NCBI RefSeq assembly: GCF_031458135.1
Contig: NZ_JAVDXW010000001.1
Span: forward strand, 2,356,001-2,420,000
Reading direction: 5' to 3'
Length of the DNA stretch: 64,000 nucleotides
Source of the DNA: Haloactinomyces albus
GTDB lineage: Bacteria; Actinomycetota; Actinomycetes; Mycobacteriales; Pseudonocardiaceae
Under the pieces are notes generated by a model. That model saw only the letters and a list, made by a program, of their open reading frames with translations, searched no databases and was not told the DNA's origin. Of the stretch, positions 46,950 through 54,951 are shown piece by piece. Position numbers and translations under genes: made by a program. The stretch's first letter is position 1; every line of letters begins with the position of its first letter.

Positions 46950-47417
46950 ATGAGTTCCGATGCCGCCTCGACCGAGGCCGTTCCGGAGGCGCCCGTGGCG
47001 CCGCGCCACCGTGGCCCACCCTGGGACGTGCTCTCGGCGGTGGCCGTGGGCGGTGCCCTGGGGGCCGTGCTCCGCTACGGGTTTTCGCTGCTGTGGCCGC
47101 ATCAGCCCGGGACGTTTCCCTGGGCGGTTTTGTCGATCAACGTGGTGGGCTGCCTGCTCATGGGCGCACTGATGTGCCTGATCACCGAGACTGTCACCAC
47201 GCACCGGCTGGTGCGCCCGTTCCTCGGGGTGGGGATGCTCGGCGGGTTCACCACCCTGTCGACCCACGTGCTGGGGACGATGAACCTGGTGGCGGCGGGG
47301 CATCCCGGAACTGCCGTGGTTTACGTGCTGGTGACGGTGTTCGGTGCCTTGCTCGCGGTGCTGGCGGGAGTGCGGGGAACACGCCTGCTGCTTCGCCGGA
47401 AAGGAGACGCACGGTGA
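46950..47417 (+). CDS. crcB: Fluoride channel subunit CrcB/Fluc (first)
   Basis: A 155-residue Fluc subunit with about 30 N-terminal polar residues before the core. Four helices carry the signatures [30 protein letters not shown] (the key Asn) and [19 protein letters not shown] (the central T/S pair). Fluc channels expel fluoride as dual-topology dimers. AGGAGG lies seven bases upstream of ATG 46950. It overlaps the second crcB by four bases (GTGA), so the pair probably assembles as a heterodimer. Controlled by the fluoride riboswitch ahead. Confidence 0.95.
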   Translation: MSSDAASTEAVPEAPVAPRHRGPPWDVLSAVAVGGALGAVLRYGFSLLWPHQPGTFPWAVLSINVVGCLLMGALMCLITETVTTHRLVRPFLGVGMLGGFTTLSTHVLGTMNLVAAGHPGTAVVYVLVTVFGALLAVLAGVRGTRLLLRRKGDAR

Positions 47418-47791
47418 CCGCGCTGCTCGTCGCGGTCGGCGGCGCCGTGGGGGCCTGCCTGCGGTACCTGGTTGATCGTCACGTGCAGGGCAGGCACGGA
47501 TCGTCTTTCCCGTGGGGCACGTTGCTGGTCAACGCCGTCGGCTCGCTGATTCTGGGAGTCTTCGCCGGAATGGCACTCTCGGGGCCGTCGATACCGGTTT
47601 TGCACTCGCTGTTCGGCGTCGGCCTCTGCGGGGCGCTGACCACCTACAGTACGTTCGGCTACGACACCGTCCGGCTGTTTCTCGACGGGGCACGCCTGCG
47701 GGCTGCCGCCAATGTCGCCGCCACGATCTGTGCAGGTCTCACCTGCGGGGCGCTCGGTGTGCTCGGTGCCACCGCGCTCTGGGGAAGCTGA
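47414..47791 (+). CDS. crcB: Fluoride channel subunit CrcB/Fluc (second)
   Basis: A 125-residue Fluc subunit starting at GTG. It has [34 protein letters not shown] and [20 protein letters not shown], with the conserved Asn, the Phe box region and the TTYSTF triplet. It is the shorter partner of the upstream crcB, translationally coupled through the GTGA overlap. Confidence 0.95.
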   Translation: MTALLVAVGGAVGACLRYLVDRHVQGRHGSSFPWGTLLVNAVGSLILGVFAGMALSGPSIPVLHSLFGVGLCGALTTYSTFGYDTVRLFLDGARLRAAANVAATICAGLTCGALGVLGATALWGS

Positions 47792-47930
47792 GTACCGCCG
47801 GGCACGAGGCGGAAGTGTTGTGATTTCGTGATCGCGCCTGCGGCCGGTATGCTACCCGATCGGCGTAGCGGAAATCAGCCCAAAACGGCTTTGCCGCAAG
47901 TCGGACTTGTCCATCATGAGAGGTTTCTCT

Positions 47931-48911
47931 GTGTCCCCTCCCGTGCATTCTTCATCGAACTTCACCGCGGCCGGTGATTCCGAAGTGCTGGCGCAGGCCG
48001 GACCTGTGGTCGCCTGGTTCACCGAGAACAGTAGCGCGCTCGTGTCGGGCCTGCTGAATATCCTGATCATCCTGGTGCTCGCGTTGGTTCTGCGGGCGGT
48101 TGCCGGGCGCTTGATCACACATGCGGTCAAGCGCATGGTCGGCTCTCATCAGCGCTTGAATCGGGCCACGTCCAAGATCGGCGGACGGGAGGAGGCCTCG
48201 GACCACGCCGACGAGCGGCAAGCCCAGCGAGCGGACACGATCGGATCCGTGCTGCGTAGCGTTGCCACGGCCGTCATCTTCGGCGTCGCGTTCGTGATGA
48301 TCCTCGGCGAATTCGGGATCAACCTCGCACCGATCATCGCCAGCGCGGGCGTGCTCGGCCTGGCGATCGGTTTCGGCGCGCAAAGCCTCGTGAAGGACTT
48401 CCTGGCAGGAATGTTCATGATGATCGAGGACCAGTACGGCGTCGGTGACGTCATCGATGCGGGCGATGCCGTCGGCACCGTGGAGGATGTGAGCCTGCGC
48501 ATCACGAAGATTCGCGACCTCAACGGCGGCCTGTGGTATGTCCGCAATGGCGAGATCATGCGCGTGTGCAACTTCAATCAGGACTGGGCCAACGCGGTCG
48601 TCGAGCTCCCGCTGGACTACAGCGTGGATGTGGCACATGCCGAGCGCGTCATCGAGGCGAGCATCAACGACTTCGCCGCCGACCCACAGTACAAGTCGAA
48701 GATCCTGGAAAGCCCGGACCTCAACGGTGTGGTCGGGATCGGCAACGGTTCGGTGACCGTGCGGATCATCGTCAAAACCAAGCCGGGTGAGCAGTGGGCG
48801 CTGGGCAATGCTCTGCGTGCCCACCTGAAGAACAGCTTCGACGTCCACGGTGTCGCGGTCGCCTACCCGCTGCTTCCCCTCGGTGGGAGCGGGGCCGTCA
48901 AGCAGGGCTGA
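47931..48911 (+). CDS. Small-conductance mechanosensitive channel (MscS family)
   Basis: A 326-residue MscS-type channel. An N-terminal extracytoplasmic/helix segment precedes VSGLLNILIILVLALVLRAVAG; a charged linker (KIGGREEASDHADERQAQRADTIG) follows; the pore-lining helix and beta domain read ASAGVLGLAIGFGAQSLVKDFLAGMFMMIEDQYGVGDVI, then DLNGGLWYVRNGEIMRVCNFNQDW. The C-terminal domain ends in a Gly/Ala tail. GTG 47931 has AGAGG seven bases upstream; ATG 47916 is an alternative. A strong terminator follows. Confidence 0.94.
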   Translation: MSPPVHSSSNFTAAGDSEVLAQAGPVVAWFTENSSALVSGLLNILIILVLALVLRAVAGRLITHAVKRMVGSHQRLNRATSKIGGREEASDHADERQAQRADTIGSVLRSVATAVIFGVAFVMILGEFGINLAPIIASAGVLGLAIGFGAQSLVKDFLAGMFMMIEDQYGVGDVIDAGDAVGTVEDVSLRITKIRDLNGGLWYVRNGEIMRVCNFNQDWANAVVELPLDYSVDVAHAERVIEASINDFAADPQYKSKILESPDLNGVVGIGNGSVTVRIIVKTKPGEQWALGNALRAHLKNSFDVHGVAVAYPLLPLGGSGAVKQG

Positions 48912-48923
48912 AGGCACGACACG

Positions 48924-48968
48924 GACAAGGGGGCGCTTTCGCACTCGCGGGAAGCGCCCCCTTGTCCT
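48924..48968 (+). terminator. Strong intrinsic terminator after mscS
   Basis: GGACAAGGGGGCGCTT (48924-48939) pairs perfectly with AAGCGCCCCCTTGTCC (48953-48968), a 16-bp stem with a 13-base loop, followed by TTTT. It lies 13 bases after the mscS stop, between mscS and the convergent LapA-like gene, and can serve both. Confidence 0.93.
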
Positions 48969-48996
48969 TTTCCGTCCCGGAATCGCCGCAGGCACG

Positions 48997-49380
48997 CTAC
49001 TGCCTGCGCCTGCGGTGTTGGGAGCGGCGGAGTTGCAGGATGCGGGCGGCGCCGACGAGGGCAACGAGCAGGCCGCCGATCGCTGCGGCAAGCAGCAGAG
49101 CGACACCGATCGGCAGGTTGGTGCGGATGCCGAAGAACGTGATGGCGGCCTGCTGCAGGTTCTGCAGAATGAATACCAGGAGCACGATCAGGGCCACGGT
49201 GGCGATGACGACCGCTGCCCAGGTTCCCGCCGTTCGGGTGTGTCCGGAAGTGCCGGATCGCTGCGTCTGCGACTTGATCGGCTCGGGTTTCCCCGCCGAA
49301 GTGCTCTCGGGCGTCATGGGGCGTTCGTCGTCGCGGCCGGATTCCCCGGAATTCGCCTGCCGGTTGTCACTGTTCGACAT
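48997..49380 (-). CDS. LapA-domain (DUF1049) small membrane protein
   Basis: A 127-residue protein. After a 45-residue polar, disordered N-terminus come two membrane helices: WAAVVIATVALIVLLVFILQNLQQAAITFFG and LPIGVALLLAAAIGGLLVALVGAARILQLRR, matching LapA-domain proteins (QN...F.G...LP.G...L.A...G). The family is linked to lipopolysaccharide or envelope assembly in other bacteria; role here unknown. ATG 49380 has GGAG nine bases upstream. The long frame continuing to 50511 is antisense to the c-di-GMP gene. Confidence 0.88.
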   Translation of the reverse strand: MSNSDNRQANSGESGRDDERPMTPESTSAGKPEPIKSQTQRSGTSGHTRTAGTWAAVVIATVALIVLLVFILQNLQQAAITFFGIRTNLPIGVALLLAAAIGGLLVALVGAARILQLRRSQHRRRRQ

Positions 49381-49575
49381 GTCTCCATTCTCCGAGCACG
49401 GTGCCGCGATGCGCTCGCTGCGAGTTTCCCACCTGCCCGGGGAGCGCGAATTCGCGATGGTCTGCTTCGGGAACGTGTGCCGATGGCGATATGCGGCGAC
49501 ACTGGATATATCGGACGGGCCCACCCCGACCCGGCCGGGATGTGTTGCTGAAGTCGGAGAGGTCGTGTTGCAGCC

Positions 49576-51654
49576 ATGACTGGCGAGGGTGCCGCAGGCG
49601 GCGAGCGAGCCGGACCCGAAGACCCGCTCGTTCCACTGGCCGCTGCGCTGCGCGAGTACGCGGTGTTCACGCTCGATCCGGAAGGCACGGTGACCAGCTG
49701 GAACCCCGGTGCCGAGCGAATCAAGGGCTATCGTGCGGAAGAGATCATCGGGCGGCACTTCTCGGTGTTCTGCACTCCGGAGCAGATCGCTGCAGGTAGG
49801 CCGGCCCGGACACTGGCCAAGGCCGCCGAGGTCGGAAGCCACGTGGACGAGGACTGGCGTGTCCGCAAGGACGGCACCAGGTTCTGGGCCCATGTGGTGG
49901 TCACCGCTCTGTGGACAAGCAGCGGCACATTGCGCGGATTCGCCAAGTTCACCCGCGACGACACCGAGTACCGTGCGCGGCTGGAGCGGTTGAGCAGGCG
50001 ATTCACCGACCTGTTCGAGCTCGCCCCGGTGGGGATCGCCCTGTTCGATCCTTCCGGGCGGGTGGTCGAAGCCAATCCCGCACTGTGCGAACTGCTCGGT
50101 TACTCCCAGCACGAGATGTGCGGAAAGATCGACACGGAGTTGATTCATCCGGACGACCAGGACGGGCTGCTGATTCCCCGAACATCGGAATCCGGTACCT
50201 CCGGCGCGGGCAGGGACGTCTCGCAGCGGATGCTTTCCCGTTCCGATGGGAGAGCGGTGCACTGCGAACCGCATATCACACGATCGGTGCGAGAAACCGG
50301 CAGCGACTTCTGGTTGGTGGTGTTCCAGGACGTCACCGAGCGGTACCGGCAGGCCGAAGCACTGCGCTACCGGGCCACCCACGATGAACTGACCGGACTG
50401 CTGAACCGTACGGCGGTCGACGAGCTGTTCAACGGGATCGATCTCGAGCGGGCGGCAGTGCTGTATTGCGATATCGACAACTTCCAGCGGATCAACGATT
50501 CGCTCGGCCACGAGGCAGGCGACGAGTTGATCGTCAACCTGGCCAGGCGTCTGAAAGCGGGACTGCCGGACTGGTGGTCGATCGCCCGCCCTCCCGGCGA
50601 CGAGTACTTGATCATCTGCCCGGACGTCTCCGCTGCGGGTGGCATCGACGCGGTGGTCAGCACGGTATCGGACCTGCTGTACACGACGGTGTCCCTACGG
50701 GGACAACTCATCCGGGTATCGGCGTCGATCGGGGTCGCGGTCGCCGGTACGTCCGATGGTGGGCATGAGGACCTCGTGCGGTTCGCCGGCGCGGCCGTGC
50801 TCGAGGCGAAGCGAGGTCCCGAACGTATTTCGCTGGCAGGGCCCGGCCTGATCACCTCGGTGGATCGGCAGCTGCAGATGGAAGAGCAGTTGCGCACGGC
50901 GATCGAGTCCGACGAGCTGGCGTTGCACTATCAACCGGTCGTGATTTCGGACGGGGCCATCGTCGGGGCAGAGGCGCTGGTGCGGTGGCCGCATCCGCAG
51001 CACGGTCTGCTCACCCCGGACGTGTTCCTCCCGATAGCCGAACGAGGCGATCTGCTCCGTGACCTGGACTGCTGGGTACTGCACACGGCGCTGAGCGAGG
51101 CAGCGTGCTGGCCCACTCCTTCCGGGCAGCCGTTGAATATCGGGGTGAATCTGGCGGGGCTGGTACCCGGCTACCCGAATTTCGCCGAGTCGGTGACCTC
51201 ACTTGTCGCCGACAGCGGTATTGGCTGGCATCGCGTGGTACTGGAGCTGGTCGAGACCTCGCTGATCGACTTGCCGCCGCTGTGCAGGATCGCGATGAGC
51301 GATCTGGTCGACCGCGGTCTGCGATTCGCCGTGGACGATTTCGGGGTCGGGTACTCGTCGCTGGTCCGGCTCAAGGAACTCCCGATCCGGGTCATCAAGA
51401 TCGACCGCCGGTTCGTCTCCGGCATCGAGTCCACTCCCTCGAGTCTCGCGATGGTCAGGGCCATCAACGACATGGCGCACGCCATGGGTTATGGCTGCAT
51501 AGCAGAAGGCGTGGAGACGGTCACCCAGCTCGATTTGCTCCGCGAAGTCGGTGTGGAGCGCTACCAGGGCTGGTTGTTCTCCCGCGCTGTCCCGGCCCCG
51601 GATTTCCGTGCGCTTCTGGAAAGCGGTCCGCTGCAGCCGGTCGAACCGGATTGA
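49576..51654 (+). CDS. PAS-PAS-GGDEF-EAL protein: degenerate GGDEF, intact EAL phosphodiesterase
   Basis: A soluble 692-residue protein. PAS1 (about 25-135) has YAVFTLDPEGTVTSWNPGAERIKGY and reads like a heme/flavin-type PAS with DEDWRVRKDGTRFWAHVV. PAS2 spans about 145-265. The GGDEF domain has CDIDNFQRINDSLGHEAGDE but its catalytic loop is RPPGDEY instead of RxGGDEF, so it is probably inactive or a GTP sensor. The EAL domain keeps all catalytic residues: AEALVRW, GVNLAG, LVETSL, VDDFGVGYSSL, KIDRRF, AEGVET and YQGWLF. The protein is therefore predicted to degrade c-di-GMP. Confidence 0.95.
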   Translation: MTGEGAAGGERAGPEDPLVPLAAALREYAVFTLDPEGTVTSWNPGAERIKGYRAEEIIGRHFSVFCTPEQIAAGRPARTLAKAAEVGSHVDEDWRVRKDGTRFWAHVVVTALWTSSGTLRGFAKFTRDDTEYRARLERLSRRFTDLFELAPVGIALFDPSGRVVEANPALCELLGYSQHEMCGKIDTELIHPDDQDGLLIPRTSESGTSGAGRDVSQRMLSRSDGRAVHCEPHITRSVRETGSDFWLVVFQDVTERYRQAEALRYRATHDELTGLLNRTAVDELFNGIDLERAAVLYCDIDNFQRINDSLGHEAGDELIVNLARRLKAGLPDWWSIARPPGDEYLIICPDVSAAGGIDAVVSTVSDLLYTTVSLRGQLIRVSASIGVAVAGTSDGGHEDLVRFAGAAVLEAKRGPERISLAGPGLITSVDRQLQMEEQLRTAIESDELALHYQPVVISDGAIVGAEALVRWPHPQHGLLTPDVFLPIAERGDLLRDLDCWVLHTALSEAACWPTPSGQPLNIGVNLAGLVPGYPNFAESVTSLVADSGIGWHRVVLELVETSLIDLPPLCRIAMSDLVDRGLRFAVDDFGVGYSSLVRLKELPIRVIKIDRRFVSGIESTPSSLAMVRAINDMAHAMGYGCIAEGVETVTQLDLLREVGVERYQGWLFSRAVPAPDFRALLESGPLQPVEPD

Positions 51655-51674
51655 GGTGGCGGTCATCGGCCGGG

Positions 51675-51863
51675 TCACGCATCGAGCAGAGTCATCAACC
51701 TCGTCACCGTTGCCCAGTTGCGTGCGGTTGTCCTGGCATCCGGCCGCGCCAGCTTGGGAGCCAGCTCGCTGCCCGCAAGCCCGTCGGGAGTGTGCAGAAG
51801 CAGCGTCCGCCCCATGACGTGCAGCAGGGCGATGTGTGTGGGCATGAGCGGATTCCGCCGCAC
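51675..51863 (-). CDS. Small hypothetical protein
   Basis: A possible 62-residue protein (ATG 51863 or ATG 51845) ending 21 bases past the stop of the convergent GGDEF-EAL gene. It reads MPTHIALLHVMGRTLLLHTPDG and then helical, basic sequence. Third codon positions are almost all G or C, which favours real coding. No family is recognised and no good ribosome-binding site is seen. Confidence 0.4.
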   Translation of the reverse strand: MRRNPLMPTHIALLHVMGRTLLLHTPDGLAGSELAPKLARPDARTTARNWATVTRLMTLLDA

Positions 51864-52029
51864 AGGGCCGGCCGCCCCTCTTCGTGCATGAGTCGGCCAT
51901 CCTCGCCGGGCGGCGGTGCAGGTGGCCGAGTGGGGCGAGGCGCGTCATCGTGGGAGCAGCGGCAAGACCCGGCCGGTGGCTTCTCGAGTGGAGATCCGCC
52001 GGGCGGCACGTTGCCGCGGGAGGGAGGTC

Positions 52030-52722
52030 ATGAGCGTGCATCCGCAGCCCCGGACGCTCGTCAGGTCATCGCGTCGCGGCCTGGCCAGGTGTCTTCAGCG
52101 CGCACAGCTTCGCCGCTACCTCGCGTCGACGAGCATGCCGAAGCTGCACCTCGGTGCGGGACACAACCACCTCGACGGCTGGCTGAACACCGACCGCGAT
52201 GTCGACTCCGGCACGGTGATGCTCGACGTCGCACAGTCCTTCCCGCTTCCGAGCGGAGCGTTCCACTGCGTGTTCTCCGAACATCTCATCGAACACCTCC
52301 CGTACGCGACCGGCGTGGCGATGCTGCGGGAATGTCGACGCGTGCTCGCCCCCGGCGGCTGGATCCGGATGGCAACCCCGGACCTGGGCGCGATCGTGTC
52401 CGTCCTCGACGGAAGCGGTGGGCAGCTCGGCGAGCGTTACGCCGCCTGGCTCGCGGACTCGTACTTCCCGGACGCACCCGGTTCCGCCGCGACGTTCGCC
52501 GTCAACCAGGTCATGCGGGGATGGGGTCACCGGTTCGTCTACGACGAGGCGACCCTGCGGGCGACGCTGGAGGCGGTCGGATTCACCGACGTTCAGCGGT
52601 GTTCCTTCCGGGACAGTGCCAACCCGGCCCTGGTGGGCCTGGAAGACCACGGCGTCGCCGACGGCAATGCGGAAATGACTCGCTTCGAAACGATGAGTCT
52701 CGAGGCCCGCCTGCCTGCGTGA
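52030..52722 (+). CDS. SAM-dependent methyltransferase (Methyltransf_11 type)
   Basis: A 230-residue class I methyltransferase. PKLHLGAGHNHLDGWLNTDRD is motif I with the acidic post-motif; FSEHLIEHLPYATGVAMLRECRRVLAPGGWIRMATPDL is motifs II-III; a C-terminal FVYDEATLRATLEAVGFTDVQ completes the fold. This form (LHLGxGxxxLDGWLNxD) is common near polysaccharide genes, but the substrate is unknown. GGGAGG lies four bases before ATG 52030. Confidence 0.9.
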   Translation: MSVHPQPRTLVRSSRRGLARCLQRAQLRRYLASTSMPKLHLGAGHNHLDGWLNTDRDVDSGTVMLDVAQSFPLPSGAFHCVFSEHLIEHLPYATGVAMLRECRRVLAPGGWIRMATPDLGAIVSVLDGSGGQLGERYAAWLADSYFPDAPGSAATFAVNQVMRGWGHRFVYDEATLRATLEAVGFTDVQRCSFRDSANPALVGLEDHGVADGNAEMTRFETMSLEARLPA

Positions 52723-52779
52723 CCTCGGCGCGAAAAAGGCCCATGCGGAGCGAATCAAGCTCGCTGCCCTGGTCCTTCG

Positions 52780-52804
52780 CTGTTGGAGCGGGTGACGGGG
52801 ATCG
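52780..52804. repeat. 25-bp copy of the tRNA-Gly 3' end (att-like repeat, left)
   Basis: This 25-mer (opening CTGTTGGAGCGGGTGACGGG) is identical to 53929-53953, where it is the 3' end of tRNA-Gly plus its CCA and four flanking bases. The rest of the tRNA is absent here. It marks the outer end of a past integration at the tRNA gene. Confidence 0.85.
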
Positions 52805-52965
52805 TGGGAACCGGCGCCGATGCTCGGTCGCTCTCGAGTCGGCGCACCGCCGCAGTCGGATGTCACCTCGCTCTGAGATCCAACACATCGAATAGGTATT
52901 GCGGGGATCCAGCTACGCTGAGTTCTGATAATGTGCGCGATCGTAACCGACTCGGGGGAGTGACC

Positions 52966-53180
52966 ATGACAGACAGCGGCGCGGGGTTCGGCGTCGACCT
53001 GTATCGCTTGGAGAAGGCCGCCAAGAATCATCTACCGACGGTATCCATGGTTTACGACAAGGCAATCGGCAAGAGTTGCGTGAAAGTGAATTCGCCGCAC
53101 GGGCCACCGAGGCCGCGACCTTCCTGATCGAGGACCACCAGGTAAAGATGGACGAGTTGAAGGCACGGTACTACGGATGA
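52966..53180 (+). pseudogene. Broken gene for a small helical ESX/PE-type secretion-associated protein
   Basis: The N-terminus, MTDSGAGFGVDLYRLEKAA, is typical of the small T7SS-associated proteins that precede DUF3558 genes in Pseudonocardiales. The frame breaks at about 53068-53075; in another frame the sequence continues ELRESEFAARATEAATFLIE and ends MDELKARYYG with a TGA at 53178-53180 overlapping the next ATG. The intact relatives are longer, so an internal deletion accompanies the frameshift. It lies inside the tRNA-flanked segment. Confidence 0.6.
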
Positions 53181-53711
53181 TCGGGCGCGCGTTACGGATC
53201 GCTGCTTTGTTGATGGTGGGCCTCGGGCTGGTGACGGCACGTGGTTCCTCGGACGGGCCCCGCGAGCTGTCGATGAACGACGTGAAACCGTGCGATCTGA
53301 TCTCCCAGTCCTCCCGGCAGCGGTTACAGGTAAGTACAGAATCGCAGAAACTTAATTCCGTTCCAGGTGTTGATGTGGAAGGTAATACCTGTTTTTGTCG
53401 CGTGAGCACCGGGAACAGCGTGTATGTCAGCACAATAACCAATCACGGAATCGACCGGTGGATAAACAGTTCTTCGAACGTGCGAGATTCCAAGAGATTC
53501 CGCGCATTCAGGGGTTTCGCGCGATCAAGGTGTGGTACGAAACCGACCGTCCGGACCCGAACCACAGGTGCAGGGTCTACGTTGATGTGGTCGGCGGTCA
53601 GTCGCTGCGAGTCGAGGTCGACGAGTCCTTCGTGAAGGGGATCCGCCGACCTGCGACACGGCACGCCGATACGCCGAAGCGGCGATGAAGACACTCGCTG
53701 ACGGCGAGTAG
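53177..53711 (+). pseudogene. DUF3558 lipoprotein pseudogene (two frameshifts, lost lipobox Cys)
   Basis: Frame 1 gives a signal peptide MIGRALRIAALLMVGLGLVTA and the DUF3558 opening NDVKPCDLISQSSRQRL. It shifts at about 53455-53465 to a frame reading FFERARFQEIPRIQGFRAIK and DPNHRCRVYVDVVGGQSLRVE, and again at about 53640 to one ending CDTARRYAEAAMKTLADGE. The lipobox would be LVTAC-GSS but the Cys codon is CGT (Arg); one TGT-to-CGT change destroys lipidation. Codon use is less GC-rich than the neighbours. ATGA overlap links it to the preceding relic. Confidence 0.72.
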
Positions 53712-53879
53712 TCAATGGGCTGCGGTCTCGGTGGCAGTGTCGGCATGGTCACCGAGCACCGCGAGGGCCGTTCGGTGGACGAGGGCGACGGGGGAAGACG
53801 AGGACGGTGACGGGTCGGCTGGAGCCGACGAGAGCTCGTAATGGCCCATATCGGCCCGAGCGGTCCTGTGATACGCAGA

Positions 53880-53911
53880 AGGGGCGTTCCCGATGATCCG
53901 GGAGCACCCCT
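53880..53911 (-). terminator. Hairpin after tRNA-Gly
   Basis: AGGGG-n4-CCC-n8-GGG-n4-CCCCT (53880-53911) forms an interrupted stem 22 bases past the tRNA CCA end on the minus strand. It probably ends the tRNA transcript. Confidence 0.5.
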
Positions 53912-53928
53912 CATGCGCTGCTAAAACT

Positions 53929-53953
53929 CTGTTGGAGCGGGTGACGGGGATCG
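53929..53953. repeat. 25-bp tRNA-Gly 3' end repeat (right copy)
   Basis: This is the copy within the intact tRNA gene, identical over 25 bases to 52780-52804. The two are 1,149 bases apart in direct orientation. Confidence 0.85.
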
Positions 53954-54006
53954 AACCCGCGTTCTCAGCTTGGGAAGCTGATGTTCTGCCATTGAACTAC
54001 ACCCGC
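53933..54006 (-). tRNA. glyU: tRNA-Gly (anticodon CCC), CCA encoded
   Basis: Read on the minus strand from 54006: acceptor GCGGGTG/CACCCGC, D arm GTTC-AATGGC-AGAAC with the usual GG, anticodon stem TCAGC/GCTGA with loop TTCCCAA (anticodon CCC, decodes GGG), T arm GCGGG-TTCGATC-CCCGT, discriminator U as for tRNA-Gly, and an encoded CCA at 53933-53935. It stands just before dcd, as remembered for mycobacterial glyU. Confidence 0.95.
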
Positions 54007-54122
54007 ACTGCCTTCTGCGGCACTGAACAGCCTAGCACGGACACTACCGAAGATCGGCAGGCCCCGGGGTGGCTCCGGGGGCGGATACGTCGGGTCCTGC
54101 ACTGCGCGGATACGCTGGTCCC

Positions 54123-54704
54123 GTGCTGCTGAGTGACCGCGACCTGCGCAAAGAGCTCGACGAGGGTCGGCTCGAACTGGATCCGTTCGACGTCTCGCTG
54201 ATCCAGCCGTCGAGCATCGACGTGCGGCTCGACCGGTTCTTCCGGGTGTTCGACAACAGCAAGTACACCCACATCGACCCCTCCCGGCAGCAGGACGAGT
54301 TGACCTCGCTGGTCGAGAACACCGACGACGACCCGTTCGTGCTGCATCCCGGTGAGTTCGTGCTCGGCTCCACCTTCGAGGTCGTGCGCCTGCCCGATGA
54401 TCTCGCGGGCCGCCTGGAGGGCAAGTCCTCACTGGGCCGCCTCGGCTTGCTGACGCACTCCACCGCGGGATTCATCGATCCCGGCTTCAGCGGCCACATC
54501 ACGCTCGAGCTGTCCAACGTGGCGAACCTGCCGATCACCCTGTGGCCGGGTATGAAGATCGGGCAGCTCTGCCTGTTCCGCCTGTCGAGCCCCGCCGAGT
54601 ATCCCTACGGGTCGAAACAGGCCGGCTCGCGCTATCAGGGCCAGCGCGGTCCCACACCTTCGCGCGCGTACCTGAACTTCGCCCGAATCGACACCCGGCG
54701 CTGA
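54123..54704 (+). CDS. dcd: dCTP deaminase (possibly bifunctional)
   Basis: A 193-residue trimeric enzyme producing dUTP (or dUMP) from dCTP for thymidylate synthesis. It starts at GTG ([17 protein letters not shown]), has [18 protein letters not shown], the catalytic-site segment [33 protein letters not shown], and [12 protein letters not shown] with [17 protein letters not shown]. The family sequence starts exactly at 54123; the frame opens earlier without homology. Confidence 0.97.
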   Translation: MLLSDRDLRKELDEGRLELDPFDVSLIQPSSIDVRLDRFFRVFDNSKYTHIDPSRQQDELTSLVENTDDDPFVLHPGEFVLGSTFEVVRLPDDLAGRLEGKSSLGRLGLLTHSTAGFIDPGFSGHITLELSNVANLPITLWPGMKIGQLCLFRLSSPAEYPYGSKQAGSRYQGQRGPTPSRAYLNFARIDTRR

Positions 54705-54754
54705 TTCTCCCCGGACTTCTTCGGTTTTCTCCGCCCACTACGGGACTCTCCTGT

Positions 54755-54776
54755 TGAACAGGATTCATGCTGTTCA
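54755..54776. promoter_or_regulatory. Dyad TGAACAG-n8-CTGTTCA between dcd and the MFS gene
   Basis: Perfect 7-bp arms with an 8-base spacer, 50 bases after the dcd stop and 176 before the transporter. Further downstream GTCAAC occurs twice, ten bases apart (about 54855-54875). These are candidate operators for the sugar transporter or a weak dcd hairpin. Confidence 0.4.
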
Positions 54777-54951
54777 GAAACCCTCGAGTATCGATTCAGT
54801 CACCGACTGTTTCTGTACCCGTCACAGTGAGCAGCATCACGCTGAATCGAGGAAGTCAACACGGGTCAACGTGATTTAACTTATCCGAAACCCGGCGCTC
54901 CACAAACGGTCATGCAAAGAGGCGACCGGCGATCGGGTGCAGGAGTATTCG

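Noticed and set aside
48997-50511. Full 504-residue minus-strand frame including the LapA-like protein
   Set aside because: Only the last 127 residues look like a protein (two membrane helices after a start with ribosome-binding site); the upstream part is antisense to the GGDEF-EAL gene.
51105-52895. 596-residue plus-strand frame across the EAL and methyltransferase genes
   Set aside because: Arg/Gly-rich shadow overlapping two well-supported genes in other frames.
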